Positions 37,166-46,081 of a stretch of DNA of 64,000 nucleotides are shown piece after piece. The notes beneath the pieces are model-generated. The model worked only from the letters and a program-made list of their open reading frames with translations. It made no database searches and had not been told where the DNA came from. The number at the start of each line of letters is the position of its first letter. Position 1 is the stretch's first letter. The position numbers and the translations under genes are program-made. The DNA is taken from positions 1-64,000 of the forward strand of contig JAMLHW010000006.1 of assembly GCA_023954475.1 (NCBI GenBank). The letters run 5' to 3'. Origin of the DNA: Anaerolineae bacterium (GTDB lineage: Bacteria; Chloroflexota; Anaerolineae; Promineifilales; Promineifilaceae).

Positions 37166-38018
37166 CAAATAGATACTCAGTACGGCGGAAAAACAGATAA
37201 CCGACAATCAAAGTGAGGACGGAAGTGACAAATGTGCGCAGCAAATAAGACGGGTCCATGGCAACACCGCCGTAACCGACACCCCACAACACCGTGCGAT
37301 AGCCGTCAATAATCGACGCCATCGGATTGATCCAGCGCATCAACACATCGGCCGGTATACCTCTAATCGGTTCTGTTTCCGCAAAAATCGACAATGAATA
37401 AAAGACCGGAGTCAAAAAGAACCACGCCAACATCACGACTTCCAGAATCATGGCGACGTCGCGGTAAAAGACTTGTGCTGAGCTGAGAAAGAAGACGAGA
37501 CCCAGCATGAATATGATTTGAGTCACTACCAGCGCGGGAACCCAGAGCGCATGAATGGTCAAACCCAGGCCGGTAGCGTAGAGGAAGAAAACCAGTACCA
37601 GCATCGCCAGCAAAAAGTGCACCAGATTGGAAAAGACAATGGAGCCGGGCAAGACAATACGTGGAAAATAGACCTTCTTGATTAAGGAACTGTTGCTCAA
37701 AATCGAATTGGAACCGCCGACAACTGAGCCAGAGAAGAAGTTCCACGGCAGGATGCCAACCAGAATGAATACGGAATAGTTGGGTATGTCCTGATTTGCC
37801 AGCACATTGAACACGAGGGTGAAGACGAGCATCATCAGTAGCGGATTGAGCAAGCTCCACAAGATGCCGAGCACCGAATTCTTGTAGCGTACTTTCAGGT
37901 CACGGACAACCAGATTGTAAAGCAGGTATTGGTAGGCGCTGAGTTCGGTCAAATGGGCAAACCAACTGGTATCGGCCGATTTGGATGCGCTTCTGGATTG
38001 GGTGGGAAAGGAAGACAT
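37152..38018 (-). CDS. ABC-2 polysaccharide export permease (Wzm/TagG type)
   Basis: 288 aa, six membrane helices as usual. Signature region LLYNLVVRDLKVRYKNSVLGILWSLLNP, then LVGILPWNFFSGSVVGGSNSILSNSSLIKKVYFPR and FYRDVAMILEVVMLAWFFLTPVFYS. It moves lipid-linked polysaccharide to the outer face of the membrane. The ATPase partner (Wzt/TagH) normally adjoins it, but none is beside it here. An extracytoplasmic LCP gene overlaps its end. Confidence 0.93.
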   Translation of the reverse strand: MSSFPTQSRSASKSADTSWFAHLTELSAYQYLLYNLVVRDLKVRYKNSVLGILWSLLNPLLMMLVFTLVFNVLANQDIPNYSVFILVGILPWNFFSGSVVGGSNSILSNSSLIKKVYFPRIVLPGSIVFSNLVHFLLAMLVLVFFLYATGLGLTIHALWVPALVVTQIIFMLGLVFFLSSAQVFYRDVAMILEVVMLAWFFLTPVFYSLSIFAETEPIRGIPADVLMRWINPMASIIDGYRTVLWGVGYGGVAMDPSYLLRTFVTSVLTLIVGYLFFRRTEYLFGEKL

Positions 38019-38058
38019 ATGACGATTACCGACTCCTGCAAATGGAGCACAGAAGCGG

Positions 38059-38064
38059 ATTATA
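38059..38064 (-). promoter_or_regulatory. -10 box of the polysaccharide permease gene
   Basis: Minus strand TATAAT (38059-38064), 40 bases before ATG 38018; the -35 region is weak (TTCACC, 16 bases away). Confidence 0.4.
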
Positions 38065-38142
38065 GCGGAGTTGTGATGCGGGTGAAGCCACGACTTCGTG
38101 TGTTAACCGTCCTTTCACGTTGTATGAGGACAGGATGAGCGC

Positions 38143-39408
38143 TCACAGTACGGTTGCGTAGACGGTTTCGATGTCATTAAATTGATCCTCAATCGCGCGT
38201 ACCGGTTTTATACCTCGTTCCAACCGGGAGACTAAATCACGATCAAGCCACAAGCGCTCCAAAATGGCGCTCAAGGCGCTGGCATCTCCTGGTGGAAAGA
38301 GTAATCCGTCGATCTCGTCATGGATTTTCTCCGGCATGGACCCGATGTGTGACGCGATAATCGGCAGACCGACAGCAAAAACCTCTTGAATGGTTAATGG
38401 TGACACTTCATACCACAATGTCGGCAATACAAACACATCTAAATCAGCAAGCGCTGGCCACAGATCGGCGCGGTTGATACGCCCGGCAAGCTGAATATTG
38501 TCGTGTCGGATCGACTGTTGCAACTGCGCGCTGTAGTCGGGAAACGTGTCGAGGCTGCCGTAGATGGTGAGTTTGATTTTATCGGCCGATAATGCATTCA
38601 CCGCCTCGATCAGCACGTGCAGCCCTTTTTGCCGCGCAATACTGCCGACATAGCCAACGTGCAGTTGGTCACGCGGTGGCCTGGAAGCGTGTTGGGCATG
38701 GGCTGCCGCTACTGCTGCCTGCGGCAGATCGATACCGTGCGGAATGAGCACGATATTGGCGGTCGGTAGTCCAATCTGCGCGTAGATGGTGCGCACGAAC
38801 TCAGTCGGGGCGATGACTTTGTCAGCATGCGTCAAAACATCGCGCAGAAGAGCATTGCGACGGCGCATCATGGGTGCAACGCTCCATGCAGCAATTCCTG
38901 ACGGTGGCAAACCGGCTCGTGCCAATGTACAGCGTCCACAATTGTGCGCACGGTGGTCCGGCCCGCTACAAATTGTCTGGTCGGTGTTGGTGAGCAGTTG
39001 GGCGTTGGCACAGCCATACCAGTAATCATGCAGTGTGATCACGGTGGGAATGCTACGTTCACGAATTTGGGTCACGACAGAAACCGGTATGCCCATCAGA
39101 TGCTGGATGTGGACGATATCAGGTCTTGTAGAGTCGAGTGCTTCACCAACGGCAGTTTCGATCTGTTTATTGCGAAATGTATTCAGGAAGACGGTAGTGC
39201 GACTACGGGGGCCGACTGGAATCGGCCGAATTGCCACGCCCTCGTCCACCATGAAATGCTGCGCGGCAGCCGGTTTGGCAAGCGACGGAAATATGACTGT
39301 AACGCGATGCCCGCGCGCCACTTGCTCGCGGGCCAATGTCTGTGCATACAGTTCCGTACCGCCGACAAACTCCGGAGGATACTGGTGAACGAGATGCAGA
39401 ATGTTCAT
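38143..39408 (-). CDS. Glycosyltransferase family 4 protein
   Basis: 421 aa. GT-B fold: N-terminal LHLVHQYPPEFVGGTELYAQTLAREQ with the Gly-rich acceptor loop, a Cys-rich middle loop (CANAQLLTNTDQTICSGPDHRAHNCGRC) and a C-terminal donor domain with VGYVGSIARQKGLHVLIEAVNAL and PTLWYEVSPLTIQEVFAVGLPII, where E and E of the EX7E motif are present. It transfers a sugar to a surface glycan under assembly. ATG 39408 overlaps the preceding stop (ATGA); the frame is open further upstream without homology. Confidence 0.93.
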   Translation of the reverse strand: MNILHLVHQYPPEFVGGTELYAQTLAREQVARGHRVTVIFPSLAKPAAAQHFMVDEGVAIRPIPVGPRSRTTVFLNTFRNKQIETAVGEALDSTRPDIVHIQHLMGIPVSVVTQIRERSIPTVITLHDYWYGCANAQLLTNTDQTICSGPDHRAHNCGRCTLARAGLPPSGIAAWSVAPMMRRRNALLRDVLTHADKVIAPTEFVRTIYAQIGLPTANIVLIPHGIDLPQAAVAAAHAQHASRPPRDQLHVGYVGSIARQKGLHVLIEAVNALSADKIKLTIYGSLDTFPDYSAQLQQSIRHDNIQLAGRINRADLWPALADLDVFVLPTLWYEVSPLTIQEVFAVGLPIIASHIGSMPEKIHDEIDGLLFPPGDASALSAILERLWLDRDLVSRLERGIKPVRAIEDQFNDIETVYATVL

Positions 39409-40655
39409 TGACGCGATGCAACCGCCAGCAGATCGGCGTAAATCGCCAGCACGTGTTCGCTGACATGCTTCCAATTGAACCTCGATTTCAACTGCGCATG
39501 TCCCTGCGTGCCCAATCGCCGGCGTAAATCGACGTCGCCGGCAAGCTGCCGAATGGCGTGCATCAATGCCGGTACATCACCGTAAGGCACGAGCAGCCCG
39601 TCGACGCCGTCCGTGATGACACCGGGGATGCCTCCCGCGTTGGCACCGATGACGGGAATTTTGTGCGCCCAAGCTTCGAGCAGCACAATACCGAAAGAGT
39701 CGATGCGCGACGGCAGAAGCAGCATATCGGCGTTGTGCAGCAATGTGTGTTTTTCCACTTCCGATACGATGCCGAGATGCCGGATGAAGCGTTTGTCAGA
39801 TGGATTCAGTGATGCGAAATAGGAATCGTATTCCGGCGTTCGCTGCCCAACCAATACCAAAGTGCGCTTGAGTTGGATAGCTGCCTGAGCGGCGTGAATG
39901 GCGCCTTTATCCTGACTGGCACGCCCGACATAGATGAGATAAGGCGGTTGAATATCATATTGGCGCAGAATGGCTTCATTGTCCCCCAGCCTGGGCAGTG
40001 GATCTAGACCGCCACCGATTGTTTCGACCCGCTGCGGCACAATACCGTGTTCGAGTAAGCCCTGTGCTTCAATGTCGGTGAGGGTCAACACAGCTGATGC
40101 ATTGCGCAGCATCAAGCGTTGATGATCCATTAGTGCGTTGCGCTGTACGCGATCATCATTACCGGCACCAAAGTGCATGAACGGTGTTGCCACAAACGGC
40201 ACGTCATTTTGCCGCGCCCATTGCCAACCGGTAAACATGGTATTTTCCCACGATATGTTGAAACCGTTGACAATGTCGACGCGCCCCGGAATGCCATCGA
40301 GAACGTGGCGTATGCCGGAAATGGAAGGGACTTGCCGGGACATTTGCGACAGTACGCGCGAATAGTCGCCGGGTACGGTTGAGATTGTGACCATCGCTTT
40401 GCGCCAGGTGAGCAGGCCGGGCCAGCCACCGAGCATCGGCCGAACGGGACAGCGAATGATGGTCAGGCGCGGATGGGAGCGATCCGTGGTAGCAGCGCCT
40501 GAACCGTGCCAAAAATCCCCCTCTGTTTCGGCCGAACTGGTCACGACCGTTACTGTGTGACCGCGATCGGTGAACTGCCGCGCTAGAGCGGCTGCGTAAC
40601 GTTCACCACCACCGGGCAACGGTGGAAATCCGGGTGTCAAAAACAAAATATGCAT
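39405..40655 (-). CDS. Glycosyltransferase family 4 protein
   Basis: 416 aa. N-terminal ILFLTPGFPPLPGGGERYAAALARQF, donor-binding YVGRASQDKGAIHAAQAAI and the EX7E-like PSRIDSFGIVLLEAWAHKIPVIG (D replaces the first E). ATG 40655 lies 7 bases downstream of a perfect TATAAT on this strand, so the transcript may be leaderless. It is the first gene of a two-gene unit with the glycosyltransferase at 38143. Confidence 0.93.
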   Translation of the reverse strand: MHILFLTPGFPPLPGGGERYAAALARQFTDRGHTVTVVTSSAETEGDFWHGSGAATTDRSHPRLTIIRCPVRPMLGGWPGLLTWRKAMVTISTVPGDYSRVLSQMSRQVPSISGIRHVLDGIPGRVDIVNGFNISWENTMFTGWQWARQNDVPFVATPFMHFGAGNDDRVQRNALMDHQRLMLRNASAVLTLTDIEAQGLLEHGIVPQRVETIGGGLDPLPRLGDNEAILRQYDIQPPYLIYVGRASQDKGAIHAAQAAIQLKRTLVLVGQRTPEYDSYFASLNPSDKRFIRHLGIVSEVEKHTLLHNADMLLLPSRIDSFGIVLLEAWAHKIPVIGANAGGIPGVITDGVDGLLVPYGDVPALMHAIRQLAGDVDLRRRLGTQGHAQLKSRFNWKHVSEHVLAIYADLLAVASRQ

Positions 40656-40661
40656 GGTGCG

Positions 40662-40667
40662 ATTATA
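40662..40667 (-). promoter_or_regulatory. -10 box for the two-gene glycosyltransferase operon, predicted leaderless
   Basis: Minus strand TATAAT (40662-40667), with six bases to the ATG at 40655. The -35 region is poor. Confidence 0.5.
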
Positions 40668-40748
40668 ACGCACGATGCATCATTGCCGCACGGGTTGTCA
40701 TGGAAAAAGAGATTGTTCGCAGGGATCGAAATCGCTGTAATCCGCAGC

Positions 40749-42809
40749 CTATCGTGTCACGAGGGGCATGGAACAAGTCATTATGTCTCCGATGACTGTC
40801 AAGACCGGCAGCATGATCGTGCTGTTTGATGGGACGTCGCCCGGCTCTTCACTGACTCCGACATCGAATGTGATGAAGCCCAGTTCGTGCCTGCCGTCCG
40901 CTAGCCCTTCTACATCGACCTGAATGTCGAATACAACCTGTTCGGTGTTCAGGGCACCGGTAACGGGCGTTACGGTGACACGTGCCGAATCTGTATCGAC
41001 GTCCCAGTCGACATGCATCGGCTCAGTAAGCTGCATGGTGATGCTGGTTTGTGGGTTCCTATCGTCCCCGGACTGATGCAGGATAGTTACCGCGTCAACA
41101 CTGAAGACAGGTATAGGCATTGTCGGTTTGGTGCCACTGCGCACAGCATCACGGCGGAACATCGGCCATTCGGCCGAAATCGATGCCCCGTCCAATGACC
41201 AGACATGTAACTCGCTGAAATTGGCGATTAACTCTGGTACGCCGTCGTGGTTGAGATCGCCAACAGCTGGATTATTGGGCATACTGCCTTCCATCGAGTA
41301 AGCTGGCAACGTCGATTGCCATCCGTCACTGGCTGTCAACTGCGTACCATCTCCGTCAATAATCGTGACAGAACCATTCATGCTGTAGAAGATTTCCATA
41401 GCGGCATCGCCATCATAATCGGCCAGGACAATGCTTTTACCTAAATCGACTCCATGCGTGTAGCCGGAATCGGTCAATGGTGTCATAGGAAAGCCGGAAA
41501 CGATGCTGCCGTCTGCATGCCACGCGTAGAGTAGGCCATCCTGGTCGACAAGTACCACTTCATGTAAGCTGTCGCCCGTGATGTTGCCAATTGCCGGTGA
41601 TGTGATTGTGGGACTTGATGTCAGTTTGCCGTCTTCCCAACCGGGCAGATCGTTGCCGGTCACGTCCCAAGCGTAGACACGGAAGCTGTCGGTAGGATGA
41701 TCGGGACTATTGTTGTAGTAGAACGAGCCAGTTCCGATGACAATTTCCGGTACACCGTCTCCATTGAGGTCAGAGACAGCCGGGGAAGATTGCACGGTTT
41801 CCAGAACGTACTTGGGAAATCCGGGCAAATGATTGCCGAAGCGGTCGATGACATAGACGGAGCCACCGCACGATCCGGGCATCCAGCCTGGAGGTAATTC
41901 GTAGGGACAAGTCCAGCCGTCCGCGTCGCCACCCCAACGCTCGTCGAGATTGCCTTCGTCCGTGCCCACGATGATTTCGGGATAGCCGTCATCGTTGAGA
42001 TCGGCAATTGCGGGTGATGACCAGATGGTGTCGCCTAAGTGGCCGTTGAACTGGTGCCAGGTGGGGAAGCGCAGGTAATGATAACTGTCGAGCGGAAAAT
42101 TGGGCAGTTCAGTGCCGTCGTGATGCCATGCATGTAGTTGTTTGTCGAAGCCACCGATGACAATTTCGAGATCGCCGTCCAGGTCGAGATCGCCCAGAGT
42201 CGGTGTTGCGAAGTAGCCATATGGGCAGCCATCGCTGTCGGGTTCGGCTAGCTTCGGCCAACCGTCTTCTAATTGTCCGGTATGGCTTATGGCGACGACG
42301 CCGCCCGGTCTGCAAACAGGATCGCCATTGAAACTGGATGTGGCAATGACGATTTCGGGATGACCGTCTGCGTCGATGTCACCGATTGCAGGCGAGGATC
42401 GCAGGCGCTGTGCATCCGGTTCGAGTGCGAAATAGGGCGCTAAATCAGTATCCCACACGATGTTGCCGATGTGATCGACGACGACGATGTGTGCTGAGTT
42501 TGTGGCAATGATGATGTCGTCGTGGCCGTCGCCATCGATGTCAGCCAGGGCAGGTGAGGCGTAATGACAGTTGGTGTCACTGCTGCCTTCGGCACAAGGG
42601 GCTGCCGGTAAATCGATGACAAAATTGGGGGCAACCTCGTGATTGGATGATGCGGCAGCTTTTCGGCCGATACCAGAAACCATGATCGCGGTAACAGAAA
42701 GTATTACGGCAAACAGTGTGCTTAGCAGTAGACGACTCTCATTAAGTCGAGTGAAAGCAGGAGAAAATACTGCTCTGTTCCGTTGCGCGATCGAAGCTTT
42801 TTTTCCCAT
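40749..42809 (-). CDS. Large secreted FG-GAP/VCBS-repeat beta-propeller protein
   Basis: 686 aa. A signal anchor at about 28-50 (LLLSTLFAVILSVTAIMVSG) is followed by at least six propeller repeats with Ca-binding D-x-D-x-D-G loops: IGDIDADGHPEIVIAT, LGDLDLDGDLEIVIGG, IADLNDDGYPEIIVGT, VSDLNGDGVPEIVIGT and VGDLNHDGVPELIAN among them. The C-terminal part (from about 560) is a beta domain, and the protein ends in the short tail TCSMPLVTR. Such integrin-alpha-like propellers are surface proteins, often adhesive. It lies inside the glycosyltransferase block but has its own promoter. Confidence 0.88.
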   Translation of the reverse strand: MGKKASIAQRNRAVFSPAFTRLNESRLLLSTLFAVILSVTAIMVSGIGRKAAASSNHEVAPNFVIDLPAAPCAEGSSDTNCHYASPALADIDGDGHDDIIIATNSAHIVVVDHIGNIVWDTDLAPYFALEPDAQRLRSSPAIGDIDADGHPEIVIATSSFNGDPVCRPGGVVAISHTGQLEDGWPKLAEPDSDGCPYGYFATPTLGDLDLDGDLEIVIGGFDKQLHAWHHDGTELPNFPLDSYHYLRFPTWHQFNGHLGDTIWSSPAIADLNDDGYPEIIVGTDEGNLDERWGGDADGWTCPYELPPGWMPGSCGGSVYVIDRFGNHLPGFPKYVLETVQSSPAVSDLNGDGVPEIVIGTGSFYYNNSPDHPTDSFRVYAWDVTGNDLPGWEDGKLTSSPTITSPAIGNITGDSLHEVVLVDQDGLLYAWHADGSIVSGFPMTPLTDSGYTHGVDLGKSIVLADYDGDAAMEIFYSMNGSVTIIDGDGTQLTASDGWQSTLPAYSMEGSMPNNPAVGDLNHDGVPELIANFSELHVWSLDGASISAEWPMFRRDAVRSGTKPTMPIPVFSVDAVTILHQSGDDRNPQTSITMQLTEPMHVDWDVDTDSARVTVTPVTGALNTEQVVFDIQVDVEGLADGRHELGFITFDVGVSEEPGDVPSNSTIMLPVLTVIGDIMTCSMPLVTR

Positions 42810-42821
42810 CAAGATGCGTCG

Positions 42822-42849
42822 ATTCTAAACCAATGAACAGTCATTACAA
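42822..42849 (-). promoter_or_regulatory. Promoter of the FG-GAP protein gene
   Basis: Minus strand TTGTAA (42844-42849), 16-base spacer, TAGAAT (42822-42827). The start codon is 13 bases downstream of the -10 box, so the leader is very short. Confidence 0.5.
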
Positions 42850-42924
42850 ATAGGACTAAGGTGTTATTTTCAGGGGAGCTGGATTATAGCGTAGGGAATA
42901 CGTAGGACAACACTCAGAAAGTGA

Positions 42925-44160
42925 TCATGATTGAATGCGCTGTGGGTGAGGAGAGTTTTGGGCGAGGATATTGCGGAACATGACGAGATATTTGGCGACG
43001 ATTGTGTCCCAATTGTAATGAGTCTGGGCAAATATGCGACCTTGTCGGCCGAGTGTTGTGGCAAGCTCGGCCGAATCTCGCAGCAGATTGAGGCCGGCTT
43101 CAAACTCGTAGTAATCGTGGTAGTAGACGCCGCCATTGCTCAATTGCACTTGTCGCTTCGTCACACCGCAATTGCCGTGCACCATCACCGGCGTCCCTGC
43201 CAACCATGCTTCCAACACAATCATCGACAAACTTTCGTGTAGCGATGGTAAAATCAGCGACAAACTGGCAGCCAACCCATCAAATTTGTCCTGTTCTGTG
43301 ACATGTCCCAGTGCTCGAATGCCGGGATGATCGGGCAGGGGCATGACGGGGCGACCCATCAACACCAGTGGCAGGGGCGCGTCGCTGTTTTCATAATAGC
43401 GTTGGTAGAAGTCGAACAGTTCGACGACGTTTTTTGCCGGATCAATTCGGCCGACATACAGCAAAAAATCGTCCGGCAAGTTGTACCTGGCACGAAACCG
43501 GTCTCCGTCGATGTTGTCGGGAACATTAATGCCGATGCCGGTGTCGATGCCGGGCACATGTTGATTGCGCGTGATGCGGTTGACGAATTCGCGTTCAGCC
43601 GCCGTATTGTAGGCGATGTAGCGTGGCAGATGAAACGTGTTGCGGAACAGTGCTAATCGCAGCACTTCGTTGTCATGTGCCGTCGGCACGAGAATGGCCT
43701 TGTCGGGCACAATCTGAATACCGTAATACGTGCTGGCGTATTCAAAGGAGAAGAAAATAAAAATGTCGTACTTATCACGTCGTTCAGCAATAGCCTGTAA
43801 GAGAGCGGCCGAGATCGGGCCTTGCACATTAAGCCAGTTGTATTCGTCGAGCAGCGAATGCTCCTGAAAGAAAACATAATTGGAAAGTGCCGTGTGTTTT
43901 TCGATGCGGCGCTCGTGATCGACGCCAAAACGATGGACAGTGACGCCGTTAACGGTTGATGTTCCGGCTGGAAAATAGTTAGCCCAGGTGAGGTAATTGA
44001 GGGCGCGCGTGGTCAGCACATCGACATCGACGTAGGGTAGAAGATGTTCCGCCAGCCAGCGGGCGTGTAACTCAGCACCACCGCTGACTTCTTCTCCGTA
44101 GCGCTGCACGATGATCGCGATTCGCGGTTTACCTGTATCTGGACGGATTGATGCGCTCAT
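42925..44160 (-). CDS. Glycosyltransferase family 4 protein
   Basis: 411 aa. N-terminal IAIIVQRYGEEVSGGAELHARWLAEHL, donor-binding LLYVGRIDPAKNVVELFDFYQRY and the EX7E motif in PSLHESLSMIVLEAWLAGTPVMV. Its start overlaps the stop of the upstream glycosyltransferase (ATGA, 44157-44160). It is the last gene of a likely operon that begins with glyQS or the SH3 lipoprotein. Confidence 0.93.
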   Translation of the reverse strand: MSASIRPDTGKPRIAIIVQRYGEEVSGGAELHARWLAEHLLPYVDVDVLTTRALNYLTWANYFPAGTSTVNGVTVHRFGVDHERRIEKHTALSNYVFFQEHSLLDEYNWLNVQGPISAALLQAIAERRDKYDIFIFFSFEYASTYYGIQIVPDKAILVPTAHDNEVLRLALFRNTFHLPRYIAYNTAAEREFVNRITRNQHVPGIDTGIGINVPDNIDGDRFRARYNLPDDFLLYVGRIDPAKNVVELFDFYQRYYENSDAPLPLVLMGRPVMPLPDHPGIRALGHVTEQDKFDGLAASLSLILPSLHESLSMIVLEAWLAGTPVMVHGNCGVTKRQVQLSNGGVYYHDYYEFEAGLNLLRDSAELATTLGRQGRIFAQTHYNWDTIVAKYLVMFRNILAQNSPHPQRIQS

Positions 44161-45227
44161 CTATTTTCAAGCGTTGTCAGGTAATTGCGTAGCCTGGTTG
44201 CTACAGTTGGCGCGAGAAATTGTTGCACGCGCTGCTTTTGCTGGAGTTGCAAGCGACTGCGTATGGCGTCATTGTCAATCAGGAGATCGACGGTGGCAGC
44301 AATTCGGCCGAAATCCTTCTCGACAAACAAGACACCGGCGTCACCGACTGTCTCGACCACGCCTTCTGCGCCAAAGGCGAGAAAAGGCAGCCCAAAATAC
44401 ATGCTCTCGATAAACGGCTTGCCGAATCCCTCATGTTCGCTCATTGATACGTAGAGCACAGCATGTCGGTAATAAGTTGTCAATGCCGTTCGCGACACCT
44501 TGCCTGGCAGCAGGATGCGGTCGGCAACGCCCAATGTGGCGGCCATTTGTCGCACACGGTCAGCATAGCCGACGGTCCACGGATCGCCGACAAGGGCAAG
44601 TTGGGCATTCGGCCGAATACGACAAACCAGCGCCAGCAGCTTGACCAAATCTTCCTGTCGTTTGTTAGGCGCAAATCGGCCGACAAACAACAACGTTTCC
44701 TGGCCTGCCAGAGCCTCTACCGTTGCCGGATCGTCAGGGAAATCGTAGTCTGCTTCATTCAGCGCAATCGGCAGGACACCGGTATTGGTGAATCCGAGCT
44801 GATCCAATTCGCGTTGATTGAGAAGCGAAACGCCGAGCGCCAGCATTGTTTGTGGACGCAGTGCCAATAGCTGGCGCATTCCCTTGTCCGCTGCGTGTTG
44901 CCAGACGGCATCGACATGGCGCAGGAAAGCGGGCGGCGTCATGTTGTGATAGATGAGGACCAGGGGCAGTTGGTGGCGCAAGAGAAATTCGGCCGATTCG
45001 CTGCCGGTACTGTGATGGTAGATAGCGAATTGTTCACTGCCGGAACGTCGATAAGCTGACAGGGGCAGCACGCGATCAGTGGCATCGCCATCGCTGTGCC
45101 AGGCATAGATCGACGAATCGTATCCCCATTCGCGCAGCCAGCGCTGGATGTCAAATGCGTGATCGCTGACGGCATCACCAGTTGTCGCACCTTCCAGAAA
45201 CTGATGCGCCACCCGCCGTTCACTCAT
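44157..45227 (-). CDS. Glycosyltransferase family 4 protein
   Basis: 356 aa. Acceptor domain AHQFLEGATTGDAVSDHAFDIQRWL, donor domain LLFVGRFAPNKRQEDLVKLLALV, and EX7E in SEHEGFGKPFIESMYFGLPFLAFG. It starts at ATG 45227, overlapping the upstream small gene by 8 bases, so the two are translationally coupled. The FGR of the sequence VEKDFGRIAATV is coded by TTCGGCCGA. Confidence 0.93.
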   Translation of the reverse strand: MSERRVAHQFLEGATTGDAVSDHAFDIQRWLREWGYDSSIYAWHSDGDATDRVLPLSAYRRSGSEQFAIYHHSTGSESAEFLLRHQLPLVLIYHNMTPPAFLRHVDAVWQHAADKGMRQLLALRPQTMLALGVSLLNQRELDQLGFTNTGVLPIALNEADYDFPDDPATVEALAGQETLLFVGRFAPNKRQEDLVKLLALVCRIRPNAQLALVGDPWTVGYADRVRQMAATLGVADRILLPGKVSRTALTTYYRHAVLYVSMSEHEGFGKPFIESMYFGLPFLAFGAEGVVETVGDAGVLFVEKDFGRIAATVDLLIDNDAIRSRLQLQQKQRVQQFLAPTVATRLRNYLTTLENR

Positions 45228-45681
45228 CCTTGAACTGCTCCAATTCCTGTTGCAACTGTTCAATGGCGGCGTGTTGGTCAGCGACGATGCGGCTCATTTC
45301 GTTTATAATGTTTACTAATTCCGTCGTTTGCTGTGTTTGTGTGCGTTGCAAGCGATTGACATAAAACAGGATGACGTTGTGCAATTCACTGCGGATGGTG
45401 GCCCAAATTCGGCCGAAAAACGGCATGCGTGTTGCCGCTGAAGGTGCCAGTTCCGGTGTTGTATCGGCTGCAGGCAACGCGTTGAACTGCTGCACATGGT
45501 ACTGAAGCGTAGGCGCAAAGGCGAGGGCGTCTGGTGACGGTGGTGCGCTGCGAACGCCGTATGCAGGTATCACCGGCAGCGGTTGTGCCAGCACGGTATG
45601 CGCTTGATACGTTGCCTCAACCTGGTCGGCAAAATCGTTGCCGAGGTGTGGATTGGGCAAAAATAGATCGTCAGCCACCAT
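45220..45681 (-). CDS. Small protein of the glycosyltransferase operon, paralogue B (coiled coil)
   Basis: 153 aa. A Pro-rich first half (QPLPVIPAYGVRSAPPSPDALAF) is followed by the segment PFFGRIWATIRSELHNVILFYVNRL and a heptad-like helix to the end (VNIINEMSRIVADQHAAIEQLQQELEQ). It shares the core pattern P-x-FGRI-x8-10-H-x-[LV]-x-LFYVN-x-L with the next upstream gene, so they are paralogues. No signal peptide. I do not know the family; the place between glycosyltransferase genes suggests a role in polysaccharide assembly. Confidence 0.72.
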   Translation of the reverse strand: MVADDLFLPNPHLGNDFADQVEATYQAHTVLAQPLPVIPAYGVRSAPPSPDALAFAPTLQYHVQQFNALPAADTTPELAPSAATRMPFFGRIWATIRSELHNVILFYVNRLQRTQTQQTTELVNIINEMSRIVADQHAAIEQLQQELEQFKDE

Positions 45682-45684
45682 GTC

Positions 45685-46080
45685 TCACTTGGAAGTTGGT
45701 ACGTCGTCTTCCATCTCCTGCGCCAACAAACTGATTGCCTGCAGGATGTGATAGTTATATTGCGTCTGCTGCACGGCGAGCTGGTTGACGTAGAAAAGCA
45801 CCAGTTGGTGTACTTTGGTGCGTGCCCACTCGATGATTCGGCCGAATACGGGAATACGCACCGGCGTCACGTTTAGCTTGACACCCAATCGGTCATGAAC
45901 CAGCGCCGCGTGATAAAGATGATCGTAAAATGCTTGTGGAAGCCGTTCACCGCCTGCCGGTACAATCAAATCGCCGCTCGTCGTCCGCGAAGCTTTGCTC
46001 TCTAAAATATGCGTGCGAATCTCCTGCATAATCGCTTCGACTTCGACCTCATTTTGTGGAATCTGTTCGTCAGGATTCAT
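45685..46080 (-). CDS. Small protein of the glycosyltransferase operon, paralogue A
   Basis: 131 aa from ATG 46080, two bases after the stop of the SH3 lipoprotein gene. The N-terminal part (EVEVEAIMQEIRTHILESKAS) is helical, and the C-terminal part holds PVRIPVFGRIIEWARTKVHQLVLFYVNQLAVQQTQ, the core shared with the gene at 45220. Spacing to that gene is 3 bases. Unknown function; the two related small proteins may form a hetero-oligomer. Confidence 0.72.
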   Translation of the reverse strand: MNPDEQIPQNEVEVEAIMQEIRTHILESKASRTTSGDLIVPAGGERLPQAFYDHLYHAALVHDRLGVKLNVTPVRIPVFGRIIEWARTKVHQLVLFYVNQLAVQQTQYNYHILQAISLLAQEMEDDVPTSK

Positions 46081-46081
46081 G

